Positions 50,104 to 61,517 of a stretch of DNA of 64,000 nucleotides are shown here, piece by piece (position 1 is the stretch's first letter; each line of letters begins with the position of its first letter). The translations under genes and the position numbers were made by a program. The notes beneath the pieces were generated by a model. That model was not told the DNA's origin. It did no database searches and saw only the letters and a program-made list of their open reading frames with translations. The stretch comes from Mytilus edulis (lineage: Eukaryota > Mollusca > Bivalvia > Mytilida > Mytilidae), in assembly GCF_963676685.1 (NCBI RefSeq), contig NC_092349.1:79248604-79312603 (forward strand), given 5' to 3'.

Positions 50104-51503
50104 AATTACAAAATTTCCCATCGATTCAGGAAATACAGAAGTGTACATATTTATTGTAGTCGTGTTGTCTGTCCCCACATCAAATATTTAATATGTTTGT
50201 TTTAATTGTCGCCATACAACTTTCATGATGTGAAAATTCGACCACGACATATTTTTCAAGTACCTTAAAGTTTCTTTTTCCGACGTAGTCGGTATATTTC
50301 GGTTAATTTGTGCACTTTGAACTTAAGGACGCTTAACTATGGCAACATAATACGCATGCTCGAACATCCTTTCTAATGATTGGACAAAATGCTGTCATGG
50401 TGGTCGATTTGGTTGTGTTTAAAAAAACGTCTCGTTAATTATATCGTGATGGAAAGCAAGTGAAAAACTATAAATATTTGAACTAGATCTTACAAAGATT
50501 TATATTTTTATTAAAATAATTGTTTTTCCAATAGCTCTTTGCGTCCGTGACAGCTGTTTATTCGGGACAATTATATGATTTTTAATGTTAACTTTGTTGT
50601 ACGAACGTACATGAAATTTAGAACGCACCTACGCATGTGAGATTTCCGCGGGGTTTTGGTGAATGTAAACAGAAAGATACGAGGACCGAGAATACTGAAC
50701 ACAAACAGAGATTAAATGGTATCTTTGTGCTTCTGAAGGTTATCGAAATGATTGTTTTAAACATATACTCAAATTTTCATACGTCGGATATATTATTTAA
50801 AGATAGTTCTTGTTTGTAATTGTTTGAAATAAGATTCAGTTTTTTTTTATACTTGTGATAATGAAAATGTAAATCACATTTTTTATAAATATTTATATAA
50901 AATTTTTGAGGATTTCGTTTTAATGGTCCGTTAGGGTAATGACCTTATCAATTGGAGTTCTATTCTTATTTTCCTGCTACCAACATAAATGATTTTAAGA
51001 CATTTAAAATATCTTTGAATAATAGGATACACGATTTTAATTAACCCTCTAAAATGAAATAATAAAAAAAACTAAAAAAAATCTTAAATGAATACTAATA
51101 TTGTTATTTTTTAATGTTTATGGAACAGACACACTACACTCATCGTCATTTTAAAAGACACATATATAAGTCACTGTTTTATTTTGCTCTTTCAAAGTCA
51201 ATATCAAACATAACCTCTGAATATTCTAACCAATTATTTGGCCTTCCTTCAAAGTACAAAGTGATGTTGTCAATTTACATTCAGACATTCAAATTCAATT
51301 CATTACAAATGAGACATATAACATTAATAACAATGTGTACTTGAGAAAACGGAAACAATTGAATTAAATTGTCCAATATTCAATTGATACACTTAAACAA
51401 AGGAAATTAAAACAAACAACACAATTCTCTATTGTGCTAAATTTATATCAAACATGGAATTTTCCAAAAATTAAATATTTACAAAAAATCCGTGAGAAAC
51501 AAA

Positions 51504-51622
51504 ATGGCGATTTATCTTTCCGTAATGCCATCGTATAACGAATATCTCTTATTTTGCTTTCTAATTTGGATCCCGTTCTGTGGAAGCCTCGATGGAACAA
51601 ATGTCTGTAAAAGAACCATAAA
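51504..51622 (+). CDS. Gene C exon 1: signal peptide
   Basis: 119 bp, MAIYLSVMPSYNEYLLFCFL to SLDGTNVCKRTI, donor AA|GTAAGT, phase 2. The start is chosen because it opens a hydrophobic leader; a later in-frame Met (residue 8) is possible. The LDGxxVC end recurs in gene D exon 1. The minus-strand ORF over it is a shadow. Confidence 0.82.
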
Positions 51623-54600
51623 GTAAGTGGTAGCATATTATTGTACGTTTCCTTGGTCGCCAAATTTATATAAAAAAAGAACGGGACGGTAAGGTTTGAT
51701 TGCCAATTACACTCTTCATCTGAGAGACGAATTTCGCAAATATTTAGTATCATGAAATATGAATAGTTAATTGTCAAATGGATCAATTTTAAAAATGGTC
51801 CGTGTTGTCAATATATTTCTGTCAATGTGCAGTCAGTTGGAGAAAAATATAGGCAACACCGAAAACAAGTGGAGTGTGTCCAAAATTTAGGTCACGTACC
51901 TACAAACCATTGTTTATCGGGCTCCTAAATGGCACAATGTGATTTCGTATTTTGAACCACGGATTGCATTTGTATTAAAATATGCAAATGTCGGTACTAA
52001 AAATCTATACTTCTAATCTTTTGTTGACTACAGTATTTAAGCTGTTTCTTGTGCTTCGTTAAAATCTTATTTTTACATATTGTATATTTGTCACAAATTG
52101 GATTGCAAACATGCTTATTTATATTTATTTTCGTTTAATATTTTGTACATGAATCAGGCCGTTAGTTTTATCGTTTAACTTGTTTTACATTTGTCATTTC
52201 GAGGCCTTTTATAAATGACATACGGCTTGAGTTTTACTCATTGCTGAAGACTGTAAGGTGGTCACCTAAAATTGGCAATATCTCTGTCATTTGGTCTCTT
52301 TTGGAATCTTGTATCATTATCAATCCTTTCAAATCTTGCTTTTTGTTATATATATATCAACCCACTATATAATCAAAGTGCTTGAGCCAAGCTAAGAATT
52401 GTGATTATGAATTTGTCGTTAGTGGTGTCTTTTATATTTTGTTTATCATTTTTGCATAATTCAGGCCTTTTATATTCTAGTTTGAATTGTTTTCCATTTT
52501 TTAATGTATAGATCGTATTTATATTGCTATACGTTATGTGTTTCCCTAATTGTTGATGGCCGACGATGACATACATTAAGCAGCTGTGCTGCTTGCATAA
52601 ATCTGTTTTGGTCTCTGGTAGATAGTGTTTTCATTGGCAAATATACCATATAAATATTTGGCTACAATTCTTCATGCGTGAATGAAAGAAATCGATAGAC
52701 CATTGAGTTAAAAAAAAAATTCATTCGTCAAATAAATTCATAGTTTAGGCACGTGAACACCGGATATTGACCTCTTAGAATACGTATAGATAAGATGAAA
52801 TATGAAGTACACATATCCACTAAAGATTCAACTAACGGTTTCATTAAATATATAAATAAATGTCCATTTAATTTACTCCAAAAAAAAGAAAGTATTACCG
52901 AAACATTTGATAGAAAAATTATTCCCGTTTATAAAATGTAATCATGGTAACGTAAGGAAAAGACGTTTAATTTTGTGTTGTGTTTGGGTTACGGTTTTAT
53001 TTCCAAAATGTTTTTTTTAATTATTGACTTGAAAAGTAAGAATTACACATTTGAAAGAAGATTATCATCTGTTTGCACTTTTCCAACTATGAAATCATAT
53101 TGTATAGAATAATGAATATACATGTAACAGTAGTATATTATATATTATAATATTGTATATTATTTAATTTGTAACCTTTATTCTATAACTTAGTGCAACA
53201 GACGCAAAGAATAAAGTTGTACAAATCTATGATTTTTTCTGTTGTGCTGGATATAAAGCTGCCAATAATAGATGTGTAGGTAAGCATATGTTTAAATGTT
53301 CCTTTGGTGTCTTTTTATCACACAAACTCTTTTTATTCCATATTTGATGATGTACAAATTTACTTCGTTTACTGTACGAGGTTCCCTTATTACAGCCTGT
53401 GATTGCCATTTTGTACACTGAGGATTGTTTTAAATGCCTTCAAAAAGAAATCACCCAATTAATCAATCAATGAATAAGTAAAACAAATCAATCAGTCAAT
53501 CAATCAATCAACCAAAATAGAGAAAAAAATAGACAGGTTGATACAGGGGCAGAGAATGAAAAAGATACAAAGAGAAGGGGAGAAAGACAGAAAGAGAGAA
53601 GGCGAGAAAGACGGAAAGAGAGAATGAGAGATACATTTTGTTAAAGAAATAACTAATCCAATTTTTCAATGACCAAAGCATAAACAAAATGAAAATGCAT
53701 GAGAAATTTCAATGAAAAATAAATATTTATCTATGATGTAGTAGGATAAGATTTTGTTTTTCTTTCTTAAAACTAAGACTTTTTAAACAGATTTTAAAAG
53801 TAGATTTATTCAAAAAGCGTAGATGAATGTCTAATATTTTCCTAATTTTTATATTGGATATCTTTTCAGAATGTAAAGACTGTATCAAAAAATGTCCATC
53901 AGGATTCTGTGGAGAAGGATGTGTAAATACATGTGAATGTGCAACTAATGCATATTGTCATCCTATCAAATGTTGTGTTTGCAACATAGGTTTCAATGGG
54001 AAATTATGTGATACACGTTAGTTGTTTTAAGTTTGTTGACTTATTTTATTTTCTATATACACGATTAACCAATTCAGCATTACCGATCCAGGACACAGAA
54101 GGTTGAACCCTCGAAACAAGCTTCATAAGTCTGCATAAGAATTATGGTCACGTTAAGGTGGCGCTGGATCAAAACAGTTTAAAGACCAAATCAAATCCGA
54201 AGCTGAAAAGCATAAAAAACGTAAACTTTTAAAAACATTTGCTAAATCTAACAGCTTTATAAGATTTCTGTGCATATTCTTTTAGCTAAACTTACATTCA
54301 CTGGGAATATTGTAATCTCTGAACTAAGAAATATGATAAATTAATTAATTTTAATGTCTGAAAATGAGCAAATGGTGATGAAAAACCAACAAAATTATTT
54401 CTCAAATAACACATGAATAATATATTAAGATAGCGATAAAGAAAAACAATATTCATGAAAAGTGTTGCATACGTGTACGTATAGTTATGACAACAACCCA
54501 ACGACACAAGAGACCAGCCACATCTATTTTACTAGTCATTATATGTTAAACATCATAAATTTTCTTAACACTTCTGACAAATGTAATTATTGTATTTACA

Positions 54601-57163
54601 GCTTGCGCTGAAGGGTATTACGGTGAGGGTTGTATGCACACTTGTTTGTGCTCGAATCATTCAACTTGTGACCGGTTTACAGGAACATGTTTATGTGATG
54701 ACGGATGGACAGGAAATACATGTGCAGAAGGTAATTTATAAAAATCTGTTGGTTATTTCCATAATATTTCCTATTACCAAGCATTGTCATGATAATTGAA
54801 ACCTATAGAAAACAGATATTCAAAGAAAGCAAATATGTCCATTTAAACGTCTGAAAGCAGTGAATGAAAATTTTCTGTCGGAAAATGAACATTGAAATTG
54901 GATAATTATGATATTTGTTCATGTATTTCTTTCTTCATGATTTAGTTCGATGTTCATTCTTCTCCATTAAAAGAAACACCAAATTCTACATTTGTGTATG
55001 CCGGGAAAACCTTTTAGAAAGCACTTATGATATGTATAACATCGTGCTGATCTCTTTGCGTAGATGCTACATTAAATTTGCAATTCTTCATAAAAGTAAT
55101 AGAAATATTTTTTTCAGTTACAGAAGCTTATTTAAATGTTACATGCTCACCAAACTGTAATTGTCAAGATCCAAGATGTATGATTAATGGAAGTGATTGC
55201 CAATGTCATTTAAGTAATGTGACAGCAACAAAGCCCAAACTAGCATCAGGTATATTTATTTATGTAAAATTATCTCCTTAAAAATAAAATAGTAAATATT
55301 TAAAGATTACCATATTTCATCATAGCAAGGCAGCAACTCTGACATTATACTAAGTACATGACACATTATTCCACTATCACCTTTAAACACTAAACATTAC
55401 AACAGAAAGTTGTTGTATGATTACCAATGATATACCTCTCCACCAGAGACCTCAAAAGTATAAGTGAAGAACTATAGGTGACTTTAAGGACTTCAACAAT
55501 GATCAAAACCCATAACAAAATAGTAATATATATTTCTTTTTCAATAAACACGCGATTATTTTCAGTGAATTGAGCAAAACATGACAAAAAATTTCTCTGA
55601 TATGTCTGTATATGCTTTCTATTTCTAATCATTTGTGCATAGACAGGTCAACTCTTTATGATAACTTGGTAACATGGTTTTAAACTACATGCCTAGTGAT
55701 TGTCAGTCCATTCATCTAGAATACCAAGCTATGATATTCGTCGTTACAGATACATTCTGAGATTATCCCACTAATTATAATTCTTATCCAATACCGATGG
55801 TTAAATATCAAATTCTTAAATTCTGTACTTACCCAGAAAATTACATTTGGAAATGTAACTAATAGCAAATAGATAGGTTTGATAATAAATGAATTATTTT
55901 GGTAAAATCTATGATATATGGTACTACTTGTTTAATTATTGTACAGTCTAGTACACCATTATTTTGATAAGCAAACACAGAAATAAATAGATAATAATAA
56001 ATGTGAAACAATTATTGACGTGCGATACAGACAAAAAAAAATAAGTATACATTATACATGTATTTACCCATTTACATATATTTTTTTTCAAAAGAAATAG
56101 ATCGATGATGTAACGTGTAGTGTGTATATGTAATCTGTTTTATATTGCAGATGCAGAAACTATCCATGAGTCAACGAAAATCTTCAGTTTAATCGTAATT
56201 GCTATTATCGTATTGGGGTTATTGATAATTATCGTAGCATTTATATCGGTATTAATATTTATCTCGAGGAATAATAGAAAGAAATACCGAATAGTTGAAG
56301 CTACAAATGCAGATGCAACTGGCCATTATGATGAAATAAATCCTTATGACGAAATTCCAGAGGAACAACTCGAACAACTTGAACGCATACCACAACCTTA
56401 TTATTCAACACCTTTGGATGTAGTCAAACTCAAGCGAACACACTCGTTACCATACATAAAACCTAACAGAATAAGAGACGAACACATTGTACCTGAGATC
56501 AGATACCCGAATGGATCTCCAAAAATGTACAAATATCTTTCATTGCCAAACCTATGCAATAAAGATATAATGAAGGCTCCATACACTGAGTTGAACGTGT
56601 TAAAAGAAGTGAGACATTATAACCAGTTGAAACATCATTCACACCATCCAACAGGAAGTGGCTATCTTCATCCCTATAACAGATTACTGCGACCAGGGAT
56701 CATTGGAAGTGGATATCTTCATCCGTATTCAGTTCTTAAAAAGGATTCAGAAAACATAAGAACTAGTTTTGATTCCAACATTGGCGTCCAAAGGTCAGTC
56801 AGTGGCTACAATACTTCATATACGTCTGTTTATAGACCAAGGAGTGGCGACAATCGATCAGATACGATTGTTAATACACCCGTCAGTGGCCACAATAAAT
56901 CAGATACGATTGTTTATACACCCGTTAGTGGCGACAATACATCAGATACGCCTACTGATGGACAAGTGAGCGGCGACAATAAATCAGAGACGTGGGTTAA
57001 TGGACCTGTCAGTGGCAACAACGAATCAAATACATCTATTATCAGAGCAGTGAGCGGCGAAAATACATCAGATACATTTGCCTATACAGCTGTCAGTGGC
57101 GATAATGAATCAGTTAAAAGACCAATCAGTGACGACAATAAAACAAATAACGTTATTCAATAA
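51504..57163 (+). CDS. Gene C: short EGF/Nimrod-like ITAM receptor (541 aa)
   Basis: Exons 51504-51622, 53194-53279, 53870-54016, 54602-54730, 55118-55249 and 56151-57163; 1626 coding bases in one frame. Domains: signal peptide with FCFLIWIPFCGS, CCAGY motif segment (to 68), a 12-Cys NIM/EGF-like module (69-117), one eight-Cys EGF repeat (118-160), a small seven-Cys stalk (161-204), membrane span (about 215-241), tail with ITAM at 349-364 and 14-residue repeats from 422. The domain order is that of Draper/Nimrod engulfment receptors but with a very short ectodomain. Ligand unknown. Gene D is its close tandem paralogue. The ATG at 56120 is intronic. Confidence 0.88.
52130..52325 (-). repeat. 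Dispersed repeat R1, minus copy
   Basis: Contains AGGCCGTTAGTTTTATCGTT and GTCATTTGGTCTCTTTTGG, the reverse of words in 15302. Located in intron 1 of gene C. Confidence 0.6.
53194..53279 (+). CDS. Gene C exon 2: CCAGY motif
   Basis: 86 bp. Encodes VVQIYDFFCCAGYKAANNRC. The CCxGY matches the Nimrod-family motif exactly. Same length and phases as exon 2 of genes A and B. Confidence 0.9.
53455..53640. repeat. CAAT-rich and polypurine low-complexity tracts
   Basis: (CAAT)n-like sequence at about 53455-53512 is followed by a GA-rich tract with repeated GAAAGAGAGAA near 53565-53635. Both are in intron 2 of gene C. Confidence 0.75.
53870..54016 (+). CDS. Gene C exon 3: 12-cysteine NIM/EGF-like module
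   Basis: 147 bp, 49 residues, from ECKDCIKKCPSGFC to GKLCDT. The CxxC start and KCCVC motif recur in gene D exon 3 but not in A or B. Phase 1-1. Confidence 0.88.
54602..54730 (+). CDS. Gene C exon 4: EGF-like repeat
   Basis: 129 bp, eight cysteines, from PCAEGYYGEGC to GNTCAE. The only canonical MEGF10-type repeat in gene C. Confidence 0.88.
55118..55249 (+). CDS. Gene C exon 5: short cysteine-rich stalk
   Basis: 132 bp, 44 residues, seven... cysteines counted as six, from VTEAYLNVTCSPNC to CQCHLSNVTATK. Two NxT glycosylation sequons (NVT twice). Position corresponds to exon 10 of gene A. Confidence 0.8.
55395..55525 (+). repeat. Fragment of dispersed repeat R1
   Basis: Contains GTATGATTACCAATGA and ATGATCAAAACCCATA, diverged from 15302. 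In the last intron of gene C. Confidence 0.5.
56151..57163 (+). CDS. Gene C exon 6: membrane span, ITAM and repeat tail
   Basis: 336 residues and stop. Span FSLIVIAIIVLGLLIIIVAF is followed by RNNRKKYR. Tail order: YDEINPYDEIPEE (compare YEDIDTYAEIP in gene A), the ITAM YTELNVLKEVRHYNQL (56582-56629), two SGYLHPY motifs, then 14-residue repeats. The juxtamembrane and ITAM blocks are the parts shared with A and B; the rest has diverged. Confidence 0.9.
56582..56629 (+). other. ITAM of gene C
   Basis: YTEL, eight residues, YNQL. Same spacing as the ITAMs of genes A and B despite little other similarity between the tails. Confidence 0.85.
56801..57127 (+). repeat. 42-bp coding minisatellite
   Basis: Seven 42-bp units (56801-57094) and a shorter eighth encode variants of SGDNxSDTxVYTPV. 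SG and N at unit positions 1, 2 and 4 are fixed in the full units. The third unit holds IVYTPV, which fits the loose ITIM pattern [SIVL]xYxx[ILV]. Confidence 0.9.
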
Positions 57164-58526
57164 AATACAAGGCATTGTCAAATAAAATAGTATTATGAAT
57201 TTGTTGCATTTTATTTAGCGCATACATTCCTGTAAAACACCACCAATATTCCCGATAACCACCGTTACATTCTGAATAATTGTACATAATCTTGGTACAT
57301 ATATATATATAATCTTTCTAATCAAAAATATTTAAGCTCACATATTTATATATGTGGTCTGATAATTTGAAAATATCAGGTTTGACTGTATATTAATCTA
57401 GAGACTAGATACGAAGAACATAATAGTCAATTGTTATACATATAAAACACGAAGCTTTAAACAACATGGTTATAACTTTACAAATGGCAGTAAGAACTCA
57501 CTGGTAAAAGCGTAGAATCTATCATAAGTAAGAAATATTTAACACTTCGGAAAAACATACGACATATATTGCATGTGCAGGTGCTTCCTGGATGTTGCAA
57601 CACTCAGTTTTCACATGAAGTAATTTATTATAGTACATGTCTCCATCAATGTTACAGCTAGTCCCATCATTGAAATCCGGTTTGACTTGTTGCACCTGTC
57701 GTGTTGCTGGATCACAAAAATTAAATAAAGGCAACAGTAGTATACCGCTGTTCAAAACTCATAAATCCATGGACAAAAAGCAAAATCGGGGTAACAAAAG
57801 TTAGATTACTGACATATTGCATTGTTTGATGCTACAACTAGTCTGAATAAGGTATCATTGGGATAGTATATTCGATAGAAAATAACAATTTCTAAAATAT
57901 ATTCTAAATCCAAAACTAATGACAGTATACGTAGCTATCGTCCCATTGTATCTTCATAACATATGATTTCTTTAGACGTCTCGAAAATCTCATAGTAGCA
58001 TAGTAAATCAGATTGAAGAATAAAGATAATATTCCAGATATATAATATTCAACAACATACAAGTATGAACAATATTGTTAGCTTAGATTGACAGAATGCT
58101 ATAAATCGATGATGGAATTTCATTCCGAGCGTGATTTGCTAGTTGAACAAATGGTACATTTTTATCATGTTCATGAGAGTAACTCATGTTTACGTTTAAT
58201 ATGGTGTTTTCATATTTTCAAATGAACATTGAATACCAAAATATTCATCAATTTAATACATAATAAGGTGTTTCGTACATATTCCTATTCCTATGCATAT
58301 GTTTATCTTATTATCACTATAAAGTGGTTTCTTAACAAAGTTGAAAAATAGAAAACATCTTAGAAAGTTGACAATATTTGATTTGACAATCATCCATAAT
58401 TGGTGTTTCCTGAAAATTGGAAAAAAAAACTTCCCTTTGCTTTATGCATAGAGTTTGAATCATACATTATTATAGTTAAATGCAGTTATACACTTATCAA
58501 TGACAGAGAACACTTCAGTATAAAAT
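57164..58526. other. Gene C-gene D interval
   Basis: 1.4 kb. A dispersed-repeat fragment at about 57720-57790 (AAAGGCAACAGTAGTATACC) also occurs at 39985. No other gene seen; the gene D promoter must be here. Confidence 0.55.
57181..57186 (+). terminator. Polyadenylation signal of gene C
   Basis: AATAAA 18 bp after the stop codon; an overlapping AATAAA also spans the stop itself. Which is used is unclear. Confidence 0.5.
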
Positions 58527-58642
58527 ATGAAACATGTATGCGGATTAATACCGTTTGTGGCGTCAATGTTAAGTTTTGTAAGTGTGATGTGTCTATTATT
58601 GGACGGTCCAGGTGTTTGCATCAGAGATCAAATGTCAAAAAT
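58527..58642 (+). CDS. Gene D exon 1: signal peptide
   Basis: 116 bp, MKHVCGLIPFVASMLSFVSV to LLLDGPGVCIRDQMSK, donor AT|GTAAGT, phase 2. Found from its LDGxxVC match to gene C exon 1 and from the phase needed by exon 2. A different-frame ORF (from 58400) overlaps it and is rejected. Confidence 0.7.
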
Positions 58643-61475
58643 GTAAGTGTTTTTTGCATATTATCATATTTGTCAATTTAGTTATTATATTTTCCTGTTA
58701 CAATAAAAAAAAATTAACATAAGAACATTTGATTATACTTGCTGGTCATTGCATGTACTTATTAGTTTAAAATAAAACAGCGTTCACTGAAAGTCATAAT
58801 CAAAGAAAATGAAAGAGGACATGAATGTGGATGCCATTGTGAATAGTTTTCCATGGACACATATATTCCGTAGACAGTTAAGATAATCATAATTAATGCA
58901 CGTAAAAGCAAAACATATAATTGTGTATGCCGTTTAATTGCCAAAACTTCAAACGAGATGTCAAATAGTGTACATTGTTGGATCAGCATGTCAGGATGAA
59001 AAAGGGATCTTTTTTGTATAGTAGAAACAATATACTCTGTTATGTTCTTAACATGCTTAAGTTGAACATTGCGTTTTTATGTATATCAACACATAAATTA
59101 CATAGTATAAGCACAAAGGTGGTATCGATTATTTTAACCATGCCTTTAAAAAACAGATAAAGACTACGATGGTTAACTATTGTTGACGTGTCACTGACTA
59201 ATTTTAGGACAGATACAGTGCAAAATGAGACCCTTTTCTGCTGTGGTGGATATAAAGAAGTAAATGACACCTGTGTTGGTAAGTATTTAAAACTCACCAA
59301 TGACCCGCCTTATAATTGTTACTCAAGCAATATATTATCATTGCCATATACGCGGGAGGTTTGGCTAACCATAAAACCAGGTTCAAACCCCCATTTGTCT
59401 TAAAATGTCTTGTACCAAGTCGGGAATATTGCAGTTGTTATCAAATAGTTCATATCTATGTATGTTGAGGTTTTTTTTTTGTTGCACTTCAGTGTTTCTG
59501 TTGTTTCTTACTTTTACTCTCATAATTGGTGTGTTTCCCTAGGGTTTAGTTTGTAACTCAGATTTATTTGATCTAAATTGATTTATGACTTTTGAACACG
59601 AATATATGTATACTACTGTTGCCTTTATTTACCTCAGCTGTATATGGCAAATGGAAACAACAGTTGTATACATTATATTAATTCGCAATTTTGTATCCTC
59701 AATGCTCTTTAACTTCTTACTAAACCTTTTTTGATTTGACCATCACTGAAGAGTCGATTGTAGACGAAACGCAACTTTGCTTATCCTGATATTTATGATG
59801 AGTTTAATTGATACGTCAAACACGAATTCTGACATTCGTGATGGTCAAATCTGATAAGATGAAAAACAAAGTCAAGTTCACAGTTTAATAGCATTGAAGA
59901 CTTACACATCCGAAAGGTGTGCAAATATATTGAAACTAAATAGGAGCATTACGTTGTTTGAACAAATGTTACTCATAGAATTAAACGCTATTGATTAAAT
60001 CAATTAAAATTTTTCATGATTTTCCTGTAATAATATCCTCCTTTTTTTAAATATCTGAAATCCTCGTTAGATTTCAATACAAAATGAAGCATTTGTCTTG
60101 TGCTTTAAGGTAAATAAATTGTTTGGTAAAAAAGAAAATTAACGAATATATTAGTCAAGTGAAAACACAGGGACAGTACATGACACATGATAAGAGACAC
60201 TGTAATAGTATGATAACTCATCGCTAGGACAGACAATGTGCTATTCTCAAATTAATTAACATGTCTTTTTTCTGCAGATTGTCCAGAGTGTTCCTATATG
60301 GAATGCCCAGATAATTTGTGTGGTGATACATGTGTAGAGCAGTGCGATTGTTCCAAAAATGCATACTGTGAGAGACTTTATTGCTGTGTTTGCAAACCTG
60401 GTTTCTATGGATTTTTATGTAATAAAAGTATGTTTTGTTAATAAATTTGAAAAGATTTTCATCTGCAGAATTATTCAAGTTTATTTTTTTTCGTTCTCAT
60501 TAGGTTAAAACATACAATAAACAGAAAATCGAAAATAAAAGTATCAAATAATTTTGATGTTGGTTAAGAATATCCTTCTTATACCTTTAAAATAAGTACT
60601 TAGTGTTTTTTTTTTAGTTTTAACAATCTTATTATAAGCATTTATATTTGAGTTATGATTATAAAATTAGCCTTAACATTACTTTTACCCCAAGGTATGT
60701 ACATGAGACTATGAAACTGTGAATTTAAGCAAATATTTAAAACAGCCATTTTATGAATTTATTTTGAATTTAATTTAGCCTGTTTTACTGGGTTTTATGG
60801 TCCTGGATGTAGACAAAAGTGCACGTGCAAAACCCAGCAGACATGCGACCCGGTATCAGGTAGCTGTACATCTAACAGTATAGGTGAATACTTATCTGGT
60901 TAATTTTAGGAAGCCTGGTTTAGAATGTGTTTTTATGGGTAAAACTGAATGTCATTTTTTTCTAATCTAATCACGTTCTTTTCAACACTACTTGGTGTTT
61001 TTTTTATCAATTATTAAATTGGCAACAGAGTATTTTATTAACAAAAACTGTCAAGCTATGTAATTAAATTTAGCGTTTGCTAATATCATAAAAGAATCAC
61101 AAAACATAAATTGTAGTTAGGTAGCTGACTGTATTTGAAAACTATTGGCCTCGAAATGTTTATTTTATGCTGAAATGTTGTTCATTAATTTTATACACCA
61201 AATTGTCTTTAATCAGAGACATTGTTACCTTCTAAAGTAGTATGTTTTTTTAATTTAGCTATCAAAATTACATTTGAAAGAAGACGAAATATTTCATAAT
61301 AAGTAAAAATGTGATGTTGAATTTAAATTATTACTTTTGCTGAAAACATTTAATTATGTTTTAGAATGTGACATTGGTTATTACGGACAAGGATGTAGAA
61401 ACAAATGTATTTGTCAGAGCGATCAACAGTGTGATCAAGTCACAGGCAACTGTTCTTCAAATGTGAACCAACCTG
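58527..61475 (+). CDS. Gene D: EGF/Nimrod-like receptor, 3' part beyond window
   Basis: Exons 58527-58642, 59208-59278, 60278-60427, 60779-60883 and 61365-61475. Domains so far: signal peptide, CCGGY motif segment, 12-Cys module with CCVC as in gene C, then two six-Cys partial EGF repeats. No membrane-span or tail exon appears before 64000, so it is either partial at the right edge or a secreted form. Its order and motifs make it the tandem paralogue of gene C. An ITAM tail is predicted but unseen. The intron after exon 5 would begin with GC rather than GT. Confidence 0.75.
59208..59278 (+). CDS. Gene D exon 2: CCGGY motif
   Basis: 71 bp, 15 bp shorter than its paralogues. Encodes TDTVQNETLFCCGGYKEVND and TCV. 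Entered in phase 2, left in phase 1, donor GTTG|GTAAGT. Confidence 0.85.
60278..60427 (+). CDS. Gene D exon 3: 12-cysteine NIM/EGF-like module
   Basis: 150 bp, 50 residues, from DCPECSYMEC to GFLCNK, with CCVC and NAYC shared with gene C exon 3. The minus-strand ORF is a shadow. Confidence 0.88.
60779..60883 (+). CDS. Gene D exon 4: partial EGF repeat
   Basis: 105 bp, 35 residues, six cysteines, from TCFTGFYGPGC to SGSCTSNSI. Two phase-1 donors are possible: CAG|GTAGCT after 60859 and TAG|GTGAAT after 60883; the longer keeps the last cysteine and is preferred. Confidence 0.75.
   Translation, partial: PVLLGFMVLDVDKSARAKPSRHATRYQVAVHLTV
61365..61475 (+). CDS. Gene D exon 5: partial EGF repeat with GC donor
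   Basis: 111 bp, 37 residues, six cysteines, from ECDIGYYGQGC to CSSNVNQP. The only phase-1 donor is CTG|GCAAGT, a GC-AG type site with otherwise good consensus. Without it, translation runs on for about 35 codons into a transposable element and stops. Confidence 0.7.
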
Positions 61476-61517
61476 GCAAGTCTCTGGTAGATTATGTTGT
61501 AATGCATCATTATGTAT

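Larger units (their letters stand above)
47215..51503. other. Gene B-gene C interval
   Basis: Contains the gene B 3' end, diverged copies of a GGTACCAGGATTAT / ACGCGTTTCGTCTAC repeat at 47880-47970 and 48115-48200, and a MITE at 49891-50103. No exon recognised. Confidence 0.55.

Noticed and set aside
56801-57127. Non-coding satellite or CRISPR-like array
   Set aside because: The repeat is in frame within the gene C tail, contiguous and without unique spacers.
58400-58681. 93-codon cysteine-containing ORF
   Set aside because: Its frame would end the exon in phase 0 at the 58642 donor. The overlapping frame from 58527 gives a signal peptide, phase 2 and the LDGxxVC match to gene C.
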